Assembly: GCA_947258515.1 (NCBI GenBank)
Contig: CAMYIO010000077.1
Location: 1-34,845, forward strand
DNA length: 34,845 nucleotides
Direction of reading: 5' to 3'
Source: an uncultured Ectothiorhodospiraceae bacterium
GTDB taxonomy: Bacteria > Pseudomonadota > Gammaproteobacteria > UBA9214
Part shown: positions 14,828 to 23,436 of the stretch, piece after piece
Layout of the letters: each line of letters opens with the position of its first letter
How positions within the stretch are numbered: the first letter of the stretch is position 1
The notes under the pieces: generated by a model
Told to the model about the DNA's origin: nothing
The model's database searches: none
What the model saw: only the letters and a program-made list of their open reading frames with translations
Program-made: the position numbers and the translations under genes

Positions 14828-15958
14828 CTAGCGCTTCATTATCCAGACGTCCTTCAACCCCAGCTTCTCCATGGCGGTATCGGCATAGCTCCGGGCCTCC
14901 CCCGCTGTTGAAAAACCGGTTATCTGGACGCGCCAGTATTGCTTGCCTTTCACGGTGACTTGCTGCTGTTGAGTTTGGATATCGCTGGACCGGGCCTTTT
15001 CCTCCAGGCGGTCTGCATCGGTATCGGAAGCAGTGATCTCCCGGGTATTTACCTCACTGGATTTCGGATGGGGAATCAAACCAGTGAGCCTCTCGACACT
15101 CTCATTTGGATGGGACCGCAACCCCGCGGCCTTGCTCGTCTGCATCGTTTCTTCAGATTCCGGCACACCCATTCGAATATCACCTGTCGTTCCGGCTGAC
15201 TTCGCCCACCAAACCAGGACAACGATTGCCGCACCCACAGCAATCCACCCGAAGAACATTGACATATTGCGACTTAGAGCGGGTTTCCGGGAGGTCATGT
15301 GGTATTTTAGCTCATCCACTATCGACTCGACCGCACGCGCGGCTGCCATGATTTCCGGTGGCTTGGGAAAGTTTTCCAATTCCGAATCACTGATATCTCG
15401 TTTGCCTGTCAGATTATCGTCTACATCGTTTCTGTCTGTATGACCCATAGCTTTATAAACAAAGAAGCTTAACGCGAATACCATCGTGCCATTGCCGGGA
15501 AATGACTCACCAAAAAGCGACTCGCATTGAGAGTAGACTGATCGCCTGGATTGCAGGGTGCTCGTCATTTGCCTGGCATTCCTCATAAAGGCATCCGCTG
15601 GCGCAGTTACGTCAAGCACAGCACTGGCGTAATCAGTAACAGCAATTCGTGACACCTCAGCCAGAACCGTATCTCTTCGGGCCACACCGAGCTGTTTGAA
15701 TGCCTGCTGATGAACGAGGTGGAGAAGCAGGTAAACTATCTCTGCGCCTGCATCTGCAGTAAGCTTTTTGTCCGGAGCCAGTGCAGCCAGAACGATTTTT
15801 TGCGCCAGGGTTCGATAGACGTGTTCCAGCCTGCGTTTGCCAAACACAGGGAATAAGCGCGTTTTTTCTCCCGACAGGTATGTTGAATAGTCCGCGCAGT
15901 ATTCAGTTACGTGGTCATTCCGGTTACCACGATCTGCAGCAGGATATTTTTCAGCCAA
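14828..15958 (-). CDS. SPOR-domain membrane protein, unknown function (start unclear)
   Basis: A 376-residue frame. Residues 1-220 form a mostly helical, cytoplasmic-looking region of unknown family, a membrane helix lies at about 235-252 (FFGWIAVGAAIVVLVWW), then a polar linker, and a SPOR-like domain ends the protein (about 338-376, YWRVQITGFSTAGEARSYAD). SPOR domains bind glycan strands lacking stem peptides, often at division sites. The only start is a TTG at 15958 with no ribosome site, and the next in-frame Met is residue 125. A short ATG frame (15907-16038) runs into this one in another phase, so the real N-terminus may be joined by a frameshift. Confidence 0.7.
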   Translation of the reverse strand: MAEKYPAADRGNRNDHVTEYCADYSTYLSGEKTRLFPVFGKRRLEHVYRTLAQKIVLAALAPDKKLTADAGAEIVYLLLHLVHQQAFKQLGVARRDTVLAEVSRIAVTDYASAVLDVTAPADAFMRNARQMTSTLQSRRSVYSQCESLFGESFPGNGTMVFALSFFVYKAMGHTDRNDVDDNLTGKRDISDSELENFPKPPEIMAAARAVESIVDELKYHMTSRKPALSRNMSMFFGWIAVGAAIVVLVWWAKSAGTTGDIRMGVPESEETMQTSKAAGLRSHPNESVERLTGLIPHPKSSEVNTREITASDTDADRLEEKARSSDIQTQQQQVTVKGKQYWRVQITGFSTAGEARSYADTAMEKLGLKDVWIMKR

Positions 15959-16038
15959 TGATCGTATTGCAACTTTTCATTCTGCTGACTAAGCGATTCC
16001 TGCCTGGAAGGGGTGCTGACTGCATAATTTTTAAACAT
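15907..16038 (-). pseudogene. Probable N-terminal piece of the SPOR-domain protein, out of frame
   Basis: A 43-residue frame from an ATG at 16038 (MFKNYAVSTPSRQESLSQQ, then NEKLQYDHWLKNILLQIVV). It overlaps the 5' end of the SPOR-protein frame, which itself lacks a proper start. A one- or two-base shift near 15910-15930 would join the two into one protein of about 410 residues. The alternative is a chance frame. Confidence 0.4.
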
Positions 16039-16594
16039 GGTCTTTTCTGACTGCTATCCGGATTTCAGGGCCATCCCCGCAAACGGCACAACAGACCCTC
16101 TGTGGCTACCCTTGCGAGGCTACATTGTGGATGTATCTTTTCTTTCATATCCTGCGACCTTATTGTTTACATAAAGGATGCCAGACTGATTGCGTATTAT
16201 TCAGTGTCATGCCGGACCTGTACTATTGTGTGCAGCGTATTCAGATACATATCGGGGGCCAGCAGCAGCCATCGGAGCCGCCTTTTTTCTCTATGGAAAT
16301 GCCAGCTTTCTGACCGACACCCGCCTGTCTGTTTCGATCAATCACGATGCTGTCCTGACGGCCATTCCGGGCTGTCACGGCCAGGCTTTTTGCTGCCGGC
16401 ATCCGGACAATTCAGGACCATAACCATCTGTTTTTAATAGCCTGTCACCGGGTTTGGCAAGACACCTGAAAGTCGAAAAATGCCGGAGCCTGCTGCCGCG
16501 GCCAGGCGGATATGGAGCCAAAGACCGAACAGTCCCGGCGCCCCGCATCCTGTAAATACCGACATCCACAAATAGTACATTTTTCATTCTGCCT
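16039..16594. other. Gene-free stretch upstream of the Hsp20 gene
   Basis: About 555 bases. Several short frames overlap here on both strands, but none has a ribosome site or recognisable content. The heat-shock promoter begins at its right end. Confidence 0.5.
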
Positions 16595-16620
16595 CTTGAA
16601 ATACAGCGGCATGCCCCTAT
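16595..16620 (+). promoter_or_regulatory. Sigma32 heat-shock promoter of the Hsp20 gene
   Basis: The -35 element CTTGAAA (16595-16601) matches the sigma32 consensus fully. After a 12-base spacer, CCCCTAT (16614-16620) differs by one inserted or changed base from CCCCATnT. It lies about 45 bases upstream of the Hsp20 start, which fits the gene's function. Confidence 0.75.
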
Positions 16621-16666
16621 CTAGTAGGCATGTCAATAGTGACTTACATTTTCAGGAGGCAATAGC

Positions 16667-17095
16667 ATGTCATTAGTCCACTACAAACCTGTTAACCTGT
16701 TTGATCAGTTCAATGATGAAATGAACCGCTACCTTTCTTCCATGCGTAGCACGGCAGCCAACCAGGAACATGACTGGACACCCGCAGTTGATATACAGGA
16801 AGAAGACAGCCACTACCTGCTTACGGCCGACATTCCCGGTGTTAACCGCAATGATGTCGAAATTACACTTGAAGAGGGTGTCTTGACCGTAAAGGGTGAA
16901 CGCAAGTCGGATACCGATGTTGCTGAGGAAGGTTACCGTCGCAGAGAACGCACTTATGGCACATTTTTACGCCAGTTTAACCTCCCCGACACTGTCGATA
17001 CGGCCAATATCAGTGCGAAAGCTGAAGACGGGGTATTGAAGATCGCTATCCCGAAGCAGGAAAAACCGGAACCCAGAAGAATCACAGTGGCTTAG
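16667..17095 (+). CDS. Small heat-shock protein, Hsp20/alpha-crystallin family
   Basis: A 142-residue ATP-independent holding chaperone of usual bacterial length. AGGAGG at 16654-16659 is seven bases before the ATG. The alpha-crystallin domain spans about residues 37-135, with WTPAVDIQEED, TADIPGVNRNDVEITLEEG, LTVKGER, YGTFLRQFNLPDTVD and AEDGVLKIAIPK. The C-terminal RRITVA supplies the I-x-V anchor used in oligomer assembly. Expression is expected on heat shock from the promoter at 16595. Homologs go by ibpA or hsp20 names, but orthology to ibpA cannot be claimed. Confidence 0.95.
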   Translation: MSLVHYKPVNLFDQFNDEMNRYLSSMRSTAANQEHDWTPAVDIQEEDSHYLLTADIPGVNRNDVEITLEEGVLTVKGERKSDTDVAEEGYRRRERTYGTFLRQFNLPDTVDTANISAKAEDGVLKIAIPKQEKPEPRRITVA

Positions 17096-17245
17096 GCACA
17101 ATCCATGTTGCAGGGGGGCCGACCTGGTTTTTTGCCCATTGAGCGCACGCCGGATAGTCGTGAAAATCACAACATCCCAACCAGTGGCAAGGATGTACTG
17201 CTCACCTCCCCCGGGGGTAGAAAAGCCGGAGTACATCAGCAGACA

Positions 17246-17836
17246 ATGAAGCAGTACTCACAGGCATGCGAGGAAAACAGGGAACCCATCCTGACTGTCA
17301 TCAGACAGGTCTTTGCAAATACACACAACGTACTCGAGATAGGCAGCGGCACCGGACAGCATGCTGTCTACTTTGCACGCCAGCTGCCACACCTGACCTG
17401 GCAACCGACTGACCTGGCAGAAAATCACGCAAGTATACAGGCATGGCGTGAGGAATCCGGGCTTGAAAATGTACTGCCTCCAATCGACCTGGATGTCACC
17501 GCAGGCACATGGCCCACTGGCATATATGACGGTCTCTTCAGCGCCAATACCACGCATATCATGAGTCTGGAAGCGGTCCAGAGCCTGTTCAGTGGTATGG
17601 GTAATCTACTGCAGACAGGTGCTCATTGCTGTCTTTACGGGCCGTTTAATTATGACGGTGCCTTTACAAGCGACAGCAATGAACGCTTCGACAGCTGGTT
17701 GAAACAGCGGGATCCAGCAAGTGGCATCAGGGATTTTGAAGTCATTGCAGAGCTGGCTGATGCCAACGGGTTCATATTGCAGGATGACAATGATATGCCG
17801 GTGAATAACCGTTTGCTTGTCTGGCAGAAGGTCTGA
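17246..17836 (+). CDS. DUF938 SAM-dependent methyltransferase-like protein
   Basis: The family normally starts just before the motif seen here as QACEENREPIL, so the ATG at 17246 (196 residues) is chosen over the upstream ATG at 17105, whose extra 47 residues look random. SAM-binding motif I is VLEIGSGTGQHAVYFA, followed by TWQPTDLAENHASI and the acidic stretch PIDLDVTAGTWP. The later segments GLFSANTTHIMS and LYGPFNYDGAFTSDSN are also family-like. The substrate of DUF938 proteins is unknown to me. It follows the Hsp20 gene by 150 bases and may have its own promoter. Confidence 0.88.
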   Translation: MKQYSQACEENREPILTVIRQVFANTHNVLEIGSGTGQHAVYFARQLPHLTWQPTDLAENHASIQAWREESGLENVLPPIDLDVTAGTWPTGIYDGLFSANTTHIMSLEAVQSLFSGMGNLLQTGAHCCLYGPFNYDGAFTSDSNERFDSWLKQRDPASGIRDFEVIAELADANGFILQDDNDMPVNNRLLVWQKV

Positions 17837-17841
17837 GAAAT

Positions 17842-17875
17842 AAAAAAGCCGGCCCTGTTAAAACAGGACCAGCTT
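17842..17875 (-). terminator. Terminator facing left, for the 51-residue membrane protein gene
   Basis: A long hairpin (AAGC...GCTT outer pairs, CCTGTT/AACAGG inner pairs, two mismatches) is followed, read on the minus strand, by six T residues (plus-strand A-run 17842-17847). It lies about 50 bases downstream of the minus-strand small gene and also separates it from the convergent methyltransferase gene. Confidence 0.75.
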
Positions 17876-17922
17876 GCGGGTAACTTCACATGAGACGGTG
17901 TCGGGGCCGTCCCGGGATGAGG

Positions 17923-18078
17923 TCAGTTATCGATTTGTGAAACTACCCATGGGACAGCAATAAAAGCCAGCGCTGAAGCGATGATCAATTCTCTAGCTTC
18001 GCTGAATGGTGCCAGCAAACTCAAGCCTGGATCACCCACCAGATAAATCGCAACACCTATAGCAAATAATTTGTTCAT
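17923..18078 (-). CDS. 51-residue small membrane protein, unknown
   Basis: The frame starts at ATG 18078 with GGAG seven bases before it and ends at TGA 17923. It has two hydrophobic segments (about residues 4-23, LFAIGVAIYLVGDPGLSLLA, and 31-46, LIIASALAFIAVPWVV) separated by FSEARE, which suggests a small helical-hairpin membrane protein. A terminator with a proper T-run follows on the same strand. A ribosome site, a sensible protein and a terminator together make it a real gene despite its size. It lies downstream of iscR on the same strand, about 265 bases away, in the place where iscS often sits. Confidence 0.7.
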   Translation of the reverse strand: MNKLFAIGVAIYLVGDPGLSLLAPFSEARELIIASALAFIAVPWVVSQIDN

Positions 18079-18308
18079 CTCGTACTCCATTCTCTCTTGC
18101 AACGCTTGATGTTTATGTTATCGGCAAGAGCCGGAGATGTTCCGTGATGCGAAGCGCATTTCTGTGTGAGCTGTGTCCCAGAAACTGCAAAAAACAGGCC
18201 CTGTCAGGGCTTCCCGGGAGGCGATTATTGATAAAGGGGATTGTATACGGTGAAATCCGGGGCGGGGCCGGACAGGCCGTACTCAATGGAGCGGGTTGTG
18301 AAGGCGGG

Positions 18309-18329
18309 TAGCGCGCTTAACACGCGCTA
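18309..18329. repeat. Hairpin just downstream of iscR
   Basis: A perfect seven-pair inverted repeat TAGCGCG/CGCGCTA with a seven-base loop lies 15 bases past the iscR stop. On the minus strand the T-rich stretch comes before the hairpin, not after, so it is not a standard terminator; it may stabilise the 3' end of the transcript. Confidence 0.5.
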
Positions 18330-18343
18330 AAAATAAAAAAACA

Positions 18344-18820
18344 TCACTCCGTCAGCGTAACCTTCGGTTTGTCCGTTTCACGCATCATTGCATCCTGACG
18401 TGCGGCGACATCCTTGATACTGCTTTCATCCATCAGGTCCTGCAGGTTGATTTCATTCATAAAACCGTAAATCTGCTGACTAAGATCATCCCACAACTCA
18501 TGTGCCAGGCACTGCTGTCCTTCATGACAGTTATTGGCACCGCTGCAGCGTGTTGTATCAACGGTTTCATCCACAGCCGCAACGATTTCTGCAACCGCAA
18601 TCTCGTTTGCCGGACGATTCAGCGAATAACCACCACCGGGGCCACGGGTACTGCGAACCAGCTTCTGCTTGCGCAAGCGGGTAAACAATTGCTCGAGGTA
18701 GGAAAGTGATATGTCCTGACGCTTCGAGATATCAGACAAGGTAACCGGTCCCGACCTGGAATGAAAAGCCAGGTCGAGTATTGCCGTGACGGCGTAACGC
18801 CCTTTACTTGTTAATTTCAA
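18344..18820 (-). CDS. iscR: Rrf2-family iron-sulfur cluster regulator IscR
   Basis: A 158-residue winged-helix repressor/activator, usual length. The N-terminus [18 protein letters not shown] and the recognition-helix region [15 protein letters not shown] are typical, and the wing is [13 protein letters not shown]. The [2Fe-2S] ligands are all at the positions known from E. coli IscR: Cys92, Cys98, Cys104 and His107 ([17 protein letters not shown]). It should therefore sense cluster status. Unlike the usual arrangement, no iscS-iscU-iscA genes follow; the next 300 bases lead to the 51-residue membrane protein. It lies downstream of cysE on the same strand. Confidence 0.95.
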   Translation of the reverse strand: MKLTSKGRYAVTAILDLAFHSRSGPVTLSDISKRQDISLSYLEQLFTRLRKQKLVRSTRGPGGGYSLNRPANEIAVAEIVAAVDETVDTTRCSGANNCHEGQQCLAHELWDDLSQQIYGFMNEINLQDLMDESSIKDVAARQDAMMRETDKPKVTLTE

Positions 18821-18850
18821 GATGTAATACCGTGGATTGCCAGCATTGTC

Positions 18851-18878
18851 ACATTATGTTCAGGAAAGTATACATCAA
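18851..18878 (-). promoter_or_regulatory. Possible sigma70 promoter of iscR
   Basis: Read on the minus strand, TTGATG and TAATGT are separated by 16 bases, about 30 bases upstream of the iscR ATG. The -35 part overlaps the last codons of cysE. No convincing IscR-binding palindrome was seen. Confidence 0.4.
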
Positions 18879-19687
18879 GAATCCGGTTCTGGCGTTGTCG
18901 TCGAATCCCGTGACTCGACAGCCGCATCAATTTCCTTGCTTTCTACGTGCTTTAAGGCGCACGAATCGAGCGTTGGCAGATCGTGGTCGCCGACTTCAGC
19001 GCCCAGTTCCTTCAGTCCCCTGCACACCTCTTCAAGGCGTCCATCCATGGCGTGGATATGATCGAGGATACCGTTCACAGCGGTCGCCACCGGGTCCGGC
19101 ATATCCCGCGTGGCACCGTAGGCATCAAAACCCATTTTCTTTGCGATTGCCTGGCGTTTGTCATCCGGCTCGTGGGTCGCGCCAACCAGCCTGCCCGGCA
19201 CGCCAACGACCGTCATACCGGCGGGCACGTTCTTCAACACAACAGCATTGGAACCGATCCGCACACCATCCTCGATAAGCACCGGTCCCAGTACTTTCGC
19301 TCCCGCACCGATAACGACATTATTTCCCAGCGTCGGGTGACGCTTGCCCTTGTCCCAGCTGGTGCCACCGAGCGTCACACCGTGATACAGGGTGCAATCA
19401 TCACCGATTTCCGTGGTCTCGCCGATCACCACCCCCATGCCATGATCGATAAAGAAACGCCGGCCGATAACCGCACCCGGGTGAATCTCGATGCCCGTGT
19501 ACCACCTGGCCAGGTTTGAAAACACCCGTGCCAGCCATTTCAAACCTGACATCCATAACCAGTGGGTGAAGCGGTGCATCAGCACAGCATGAATACCCGG
19601 GTAGGTTGTCAACACATCAAAGGAATTGCGGGCCGCCGGGTCCCGTTCGAACACGCAACGTACATCTTCTCGAATCCTGTTAAACAT
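18875..19687 (-). CDS. cysE: Serine O-acetyltransferase
   Basis: A 270-residue enzyme that acetylates serine with acetyl-CoA, the first step of cysteine synthesis. Typical stretches are [27 protein letters not shown] near the N-terminus (read in part), then the left-handed helix of hexapeptide repeats with [52 protein letters not shown] and [20 protein letters not shown]. The catalytic His/Asp pair is in the HPGA and IDHG segments. The C-terminal 90 residues after GVPGRLVG are longer than in short family members and end in an acidic, Ser/Thr-rich tail. It sits between trmJ and iscR on one strand, a common gammaproteobacterial order that couples cysteine supply with cluster regulation. Confidence 0.96.
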   Translation of the reverse strand: MFNRIREDVRCVFERDPAARNSFDVLTTYPGIHAVLMHRFTHWLWMSGLKWLARVFSNLARWYTGIEIHPGAVIGRRFFIDHGMGVVIGETTEIGDDCTLYHGVTLGGTSWDKGKRHPTLGNNVVIGAGAKVLGPVLIEDGVRIGSNAVVLKNVPAGMTVVGVPGRLVGATHEPDDKRQAIAKKMGFDAYGATRDMPDPVATAVNGILDHIHAMDGRLEEVCRGLKELGAEVGDHDLPTLDSCALKHVESKEIDAAVESRDSTTTPEPDS

Positions 19688-19818
19688 GATCTATATCGTT
19701 TCCAGACAGTACGGTTGAACCTGATGTTGCTGTAAAGAGCAGCATGCTGCTGAGGCAATGCCGCCTGCTTGCCTGTTTCCGGCACGATGCAGCCGCTTTC
19801 CGAAAAAGCTGCCAGGTA

Positions 19819-20547
19819 TCATTTCCTCGAACCCTGCTCGCTGGCTGAGAGTATTCCACGCAGTATGTTTATCTCGTTTTCGTCAGGGCGGGCGCGGTTA
19901 TACAAGCGTCGCAAGCGTCGCATCAGCATACGCGGATTACCCGGTTTAAGAAAACCGAGCTCTATCAGGACCCTTTCGAGATGCTCGTAAAAGCGTTCCA
20001 TTTCATCTGCCGCTGCAGGCTCGTGGTCCGGCACACTGATCTCACTGCCCGGTTTCTCGTGCGCCCTGTGCGCCACCAGGATTTCATAACAGATTATCTG
20101 TACGGCGGCCGCAAGGTTCAATGAACCATAATCCGGGTTACTCGGAATTTGCACGAGGAACTGGCAGCGGTCAATTTCTTCGTTACTCAGTCCCGACCGC
20201 TCGCAGCCAAACAGAATGGCCACATCGCCCCGTTCACTTTCTGCAAACAAGCGACTGGCACAGGATGCCGGTTCAATCACCGGACATGGAATACTGCGAC
20301 AGCGGGCACTGGCACCAATGACCAGTCTGCTACCGGCCAGCGCATCACCAAGGTCCCTGCAGACTGTTGCACTTGCCAGCACGTCATCCGCACCGGAGGC
20401 ACGTGCCGTGGCCTCGGCAGATGGAAAATGCTTCGGGTTAAGAAGATATAAACGCGTCAGCCCCATGGTCTTCATGGCACGCGCTGCAGCGCCAATATTG
20501 CCCGGATGACTGGTATTCAGCAATACCACACGTATGTTAGCAAGCAT
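19819..20547 (-). CDS. trmJ: tRNA (cytidine/uridine-32-2'-O)-methyltransferase TrmJ
   Basis: A 242-residue SpoU-family (SPOUT) methyltransferase that modifies ribose 32 in the anticodon loop. Motif 1 is NTSHPGNIGAAARAMKTMGL, motif 2 includes ILFGCERSGLSNEEI, and motif 3 is IPSNPDYGSLNLAAAVQIICYEI. A C-terminal helical extension (about 165-240) ends the protein, as in E. coli TrmJ. It precedes cysE by about 130 bases on the same strand. Confidence 0.95.
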   Translation of the reverse strand: MLANIRVVLLNTSHPGNIGAAARAMKTMGLTRLYLLNPKHFPSAEATARASGADDVLASATVCRDLGDALAGSRLVIGASARCRSIPCPVIEPASCASRLFAESERGDVAILFGCERSGLSNEEIDRCQFLVQIPSNPDYGSLNLAAAVQIICYEILVAHRAHEKPGSEISVPDHEPAAADEMERFYEHLERVLIELGFLKPGNPRMLMRRLRRLYNRARPDENEINILRGILSASEQGSRK

Positions 20548-20727
20548 GTCCGTTAGCGACCCTGCACACAGATCAGCACCAGCTCGCTGAACAAGCGGTT
20601 CACCGCCTTGTTGGTTGCCACCACACCCCCGCAGGCATCGTCTGTTGCCGATGTTTCATATAGATCAGCAAGTCTCGGAGATATCACGGCAGGATACAAG
20701 TCATCCAGCCCGTTTTTATCCTGAATA

Positions 20728-21717
20728 TCAGGCCGTTTCGAAGGGGAAGGCAATCACGTTCTGCAACCGCTGCGAACCACTGGCAAGCATCAGCAGTCGA
20801 TCAAGTCCCAGTGCAACGCCGGCACAATTCGGCAACCCGGCGTGCAAGGCAGACAAGAGATTTTCATCCATCCTGACCGCCTCACCACCGCTATCGCGAC
20901 GGCGCTCAAGATCGGCTTCGAAGCGCCGGCGTTGCTCCGGTGCATCAGCCAGTTCATGAAAGCCATTCGCAAGCTCGATACCGTTCAGATAGACCTCAAA
21001 ACGTGCGGCCACCGGAGGACTGCAGAGACGCAAGCGGGCCAATGCCGCCTGGCTGGCCGGGTAATCGCGGATAAACATCAGGCCACTGCGCAGTCGGGGC
21101 TCGATAACATGCGTCATCATCAGGTCCAGCCAGGCGTCCCCATCATCGAGGGACAGACCGACCGCAGTCACGTCGAACCTTGATTGCAACACCGTCCTGA
21201 GTTCGGCCGCTGTTGCAGTGAATGGATCGATAGCGGCAATTTCGACAAACAGGTCACGATAACTCCAGTGTTGAACTGAATCGATCGGCATGATATCCGC
21301 AAGCACATCCGTGACAAGCCGCTGCACCTCATCCATCAGATCAAGATGGTCAAAGCCGGTGCGGTACCACTCCAGTAGCGTGAATTCGGGATTGTGCTGT
21401 GTACCGGACTCGCCGTCACGAAACACCTTGCATATCTGGTAAATCGAGCCGCTGCCTGCAGCCAGCAGTCGCTTCATGGGGAATTCGGGGGAGGTATGCA
21501 GGTAGCGCGGCTCGTCCCTGACCGCTCCGGGACCATGGTAGCAGGTCTTGAAACTGGACAGGGCAGGATCAGTCGTTGCCGCACGCGACAGCGCCGGGGT
21601 ATCGACTTCCAGGACATCAAGCCTGGCAAAGAAAGTCCGGATACGTGCCAGTATCTCGGCTCTCAATTTCAGAACTTCGAGTGAGGCCGTCGGCCTCCAG
21701 TCAGCATGCGGTTCCAT
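20728..21717 (-). CDS. epmA: EF-P beta-lysine ligase EpmA (PoxA/GenX)
   Basis: A 329-residue class II lysyl-tRNA-synthetase-like enzyme without an anticodon-binding domain, usual length. It attaches (R)-beta-lysine to Lys34 of EF-P. Visible class II motifs are VDTPALS near motif 1, YQICKVFRDGESGTQHNPEF for motif 2, and GVALGLDRLLMLASG for motif 3. It lies 30 bases downstream of efp on the same strand and near the divergent epmB, so the whole modification pathway is together. Confidence 0.97.
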   Translation of the reverse strand: MEPHADWRPTASLEVLKLRAEILARIRTFFARLDVLEVDTPALSRAATTDPALSSFKTCYHGPGAVRDEPRYLHTSPEFPMKRLLAAGSGSIYQICKVFRDGESGTQHNPEFTLLEWYRTGFDHLDLMDEVQRLVTDVLADIMPIDSVQHWSYRDLFVEIAAIDPFTATAAELRTVLQSRFDVTAVGLSLDDGDAWLDLMMTHVIEPRLRSGLMFIRDYPASQAALARLRLCSPPVAARFEVYLNGIELANGFHELADAPEQRRRFEADLERRRDSGGEAVRMDENLLSALHAGLPNCAGVALGLDRLLMLASGSQRLQNVIAFPFETA

Positions 21718-21747
21718 AATGACGGCCGGCAGACTTACATCACCAGG

Positions 21748-22317
21748 CTACTCCTTGGCCCGTCCCACGTATTCACCGGTACGCGTGTCAATCTTCAGCG
21801 TCTCGCCAATATCGATAAACAGGGGCACACGTACCACGGCACCGGTCTCCAGTGTGGCCGGCTTGCCGCCACCACCCGACGTATCTCCGCGCACGCCCGG
21901 ATCGGTGTCGGTAACCGTCAGCATCACAAAATTCGGAGGTGTGACAGCCAGTGGCGTACCATTCCAGAGTGTCACTTCGCACATGTCCTGTTCCTTGAGC
22001 CATTTGACCGCATCACCGACCGCTTCTGCAGAAGCCGCCTGCTGCTCATAGCTACTGGTATCCATGAAATGCCAGAATTCACCGTCGTTGTAGAGGTACT
22101 GCAGGTCAACGTCCATGACGTCTGCAGCCTCCACTGACTCGCCTGACTTGAAGGTCCGCTCGATTACCCGGCCGGTCTTGAGATTCCGTATCTTGACCCT
22201 GTTGAATGCCTGCCCCTTGCCGGGTTTGACGAACTCGTTTTCAATAATGGCGCAGGGATCGCCATCCAACATAATTTTCAGACCGCCCTTGAACTCACTG
22301 GTGCTGTAAGATGCCAT
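21748..22317 (-). CDS. efp: Elongation factor P
   Basis: A 189-residue, three-barrel translation factor that relieves ribosome stalling at proline runs. The modification loop [10 protein letters not shown] contains Lys34, the acceptor of beta-lysine. Conserved C-terminal landmarks are [22 protein letters not shown] (read in part) and [10 protein letters not shown]. The start [12 protein letters not shown] is standard. It lies directly next to epmA (same strand) and 44 bases from the divergent epmB. Confidence 0.98.
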   Translation of the reverse strand: MASYSTSEFKGGLKIMLDGDPCAIIENEFVKPGKGQAFNRVKIRNLKTGRVIERTFKSGESVEAADVMDVDLQYLYNDGEFWHFMDTSSYEQQAASAEAVGDAVKWLKEQDMCEVTLWNGTPLAVTPPNFVMLTVTDTDPGVRGDTSGGGGKPATLETGAVVRVPLFIDIGETLKIDTRTGEYVGRAKE

Positions 22318-22361
22318 ATCTTTATCTAACCTTGTAAACCTGAAACTGAAAAAAGTTCGTT

Positions 22362-23363
22362 ATGATACCGCGAATACATCCGCCGGAATACAGGCCGGCC
22401 TGGCAGGAGCAACTGGCCATGGCCGTCAGATCAGTGGATGAATTACTGCAGCTGCTGCAGATCGACCCTGCGATGGCAACAATCCGGCCCCTGCAAAGCG
22501 ACTTCCCGCTGCGTGTGCCGCACGGATTCATTCAGCGTATGGTCAAGGGCGACAGTCGTGACCCGCTGTTGCTGCAGGTGTTACCGCTTGCCCGGGAGGC
22601 CGAAGAAGTCGCCGGCTTCAGGCAAGATCCGCTGCATGAGCTCGATACCATGCCGGTCCCGGGACTGTTACACAAATACCAGGGGCGCGCCCTGTTGACG
22701 ACAACCGGCGCCTGCGCAATTCATTGCCGCTATTGTTTCCGGCGGCATTTCCCCTACAGCGACGCCAACCCCGCGCCCGGAGACTGGCAGCCCGCCATCA
22801 ACTACCTCGCACAACGTACCGACATCTCAGAACTCATTCTCAGCGGCGGAGACCCGCTGACATTAACCGATACGCGCCTGCACTCCCTGACCGGACAACT
22901 AGCCAGCCTCACACACCTGAGTACCCTGCGAATTCACACGCGCCTGCCCGTGGTGTTACCCGCACGCATCGATAGCGGGTTACTGTCGTGGATAAAGACG
23001 CAAACACTAAAGCTGGTTTTTGTTGTGCACTGCAACCATCCCAACGAAATCGATAACAGTGTGACCGATGCACTCGACAAACTGACGGCTGCCGGTGTTA
23101 CCCTGTTGAACCAGTCGGTACTGTTGCGTGATATCAATGACAGTACTGCAATACTCGCGAGACTGAGTGAGCGCCTGTTTGCAGCCGGCGTGCTGCCCTA
23201 CTACCTGCACCAGCTCGACAGGGTACAGGGGGCGGCACACTTCGAAGTGGGTGTCGAACGTGCACGTGAAATAATGACTGGCTTGCGTGCCACTCTCCCC
23301 GGCTACCTGGTTCCCCGGCTGGTACAGGAAACACCGGGCATGCCAGGCAAGACACCGCTTTAG
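22362..23363 (+). CDS. epmB: EF-P beta-lysylation protein EpmB (lysine 2,3-aminomutase)
   Basis: A 333-residue radical SAM enzyme that converts L-lysine to (R)-beta-lysine for EpmA. The iron-sulfur motif CAIHCRYC places Cys118, Cys122 and Cys125. Other family stretches are LHKYQGRALLTTTGACA, RRHFPYSD, ELILSGGDPLTLTD and LRIHTRLPVVLPARI. Near the end, ETPGMPGKTPL holds Lys331, the likely pyridoxal phosphate lysine. It is divergent from efp with 44 bases between the starts, so both promoters share that gap. Confidence 0.96.
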   Translation: MIPRIHPPEYRPAWQEQLAMAVRSVDELLQLLQIDPAMATIRPLQSDFPLRVPHGFIQRMVKGDSRDPLLLQVLPLAREAEEVAGFRQDPLHELDTMPVPGLLHKYQGRALLTTTGACAIHCRYCFRRHFPYSDANPAPGDWQPAINYLAQRTDISELILSGGDPLTLTDTRLHSLTGQLASLTHLSTLRIHTRLPVVLPARIDSGLLSWIKTQTLKLVFVVHCNHPNEIDNSVTDALDKLTAAGVTLLNQSVLLRDINDSTAILARLSERLFAAGVLPYYLHQLDRVQGAAHFEVGVERAREIMTGLRATLPGYLVPRLVQETPGMPGKTPL

Positions 23364-23436
23364 CAGCACACCATATTCCTGACATTGCAACTCCGGTTGC
23401 TTGTAATTCAGGCGTCAGACAGGACTATCGAGGATC

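Noticed and set aside
16102-16437. Overlapping plus-strand frames upstream of the Hsp20 gene
   Set aside because: Cys/Ser-rich nonsense composition, no ribosome site, several mutually overlapping frames of similar length.
17105-17245. N-terminal extension of the DUF938 methyltransferase from ATG 17105
   Set aside because: The added 47 residues look random and the family starts at the QACEENREPIL region; ATG 17246 is used instead.
20553-20753. 66-residue minus-strand frame between epmA and trmJ
   Set aside because: It overlaps the 3' end of epmA, lacks a ribosome site and shows no motif; kept out as probably non-coding.
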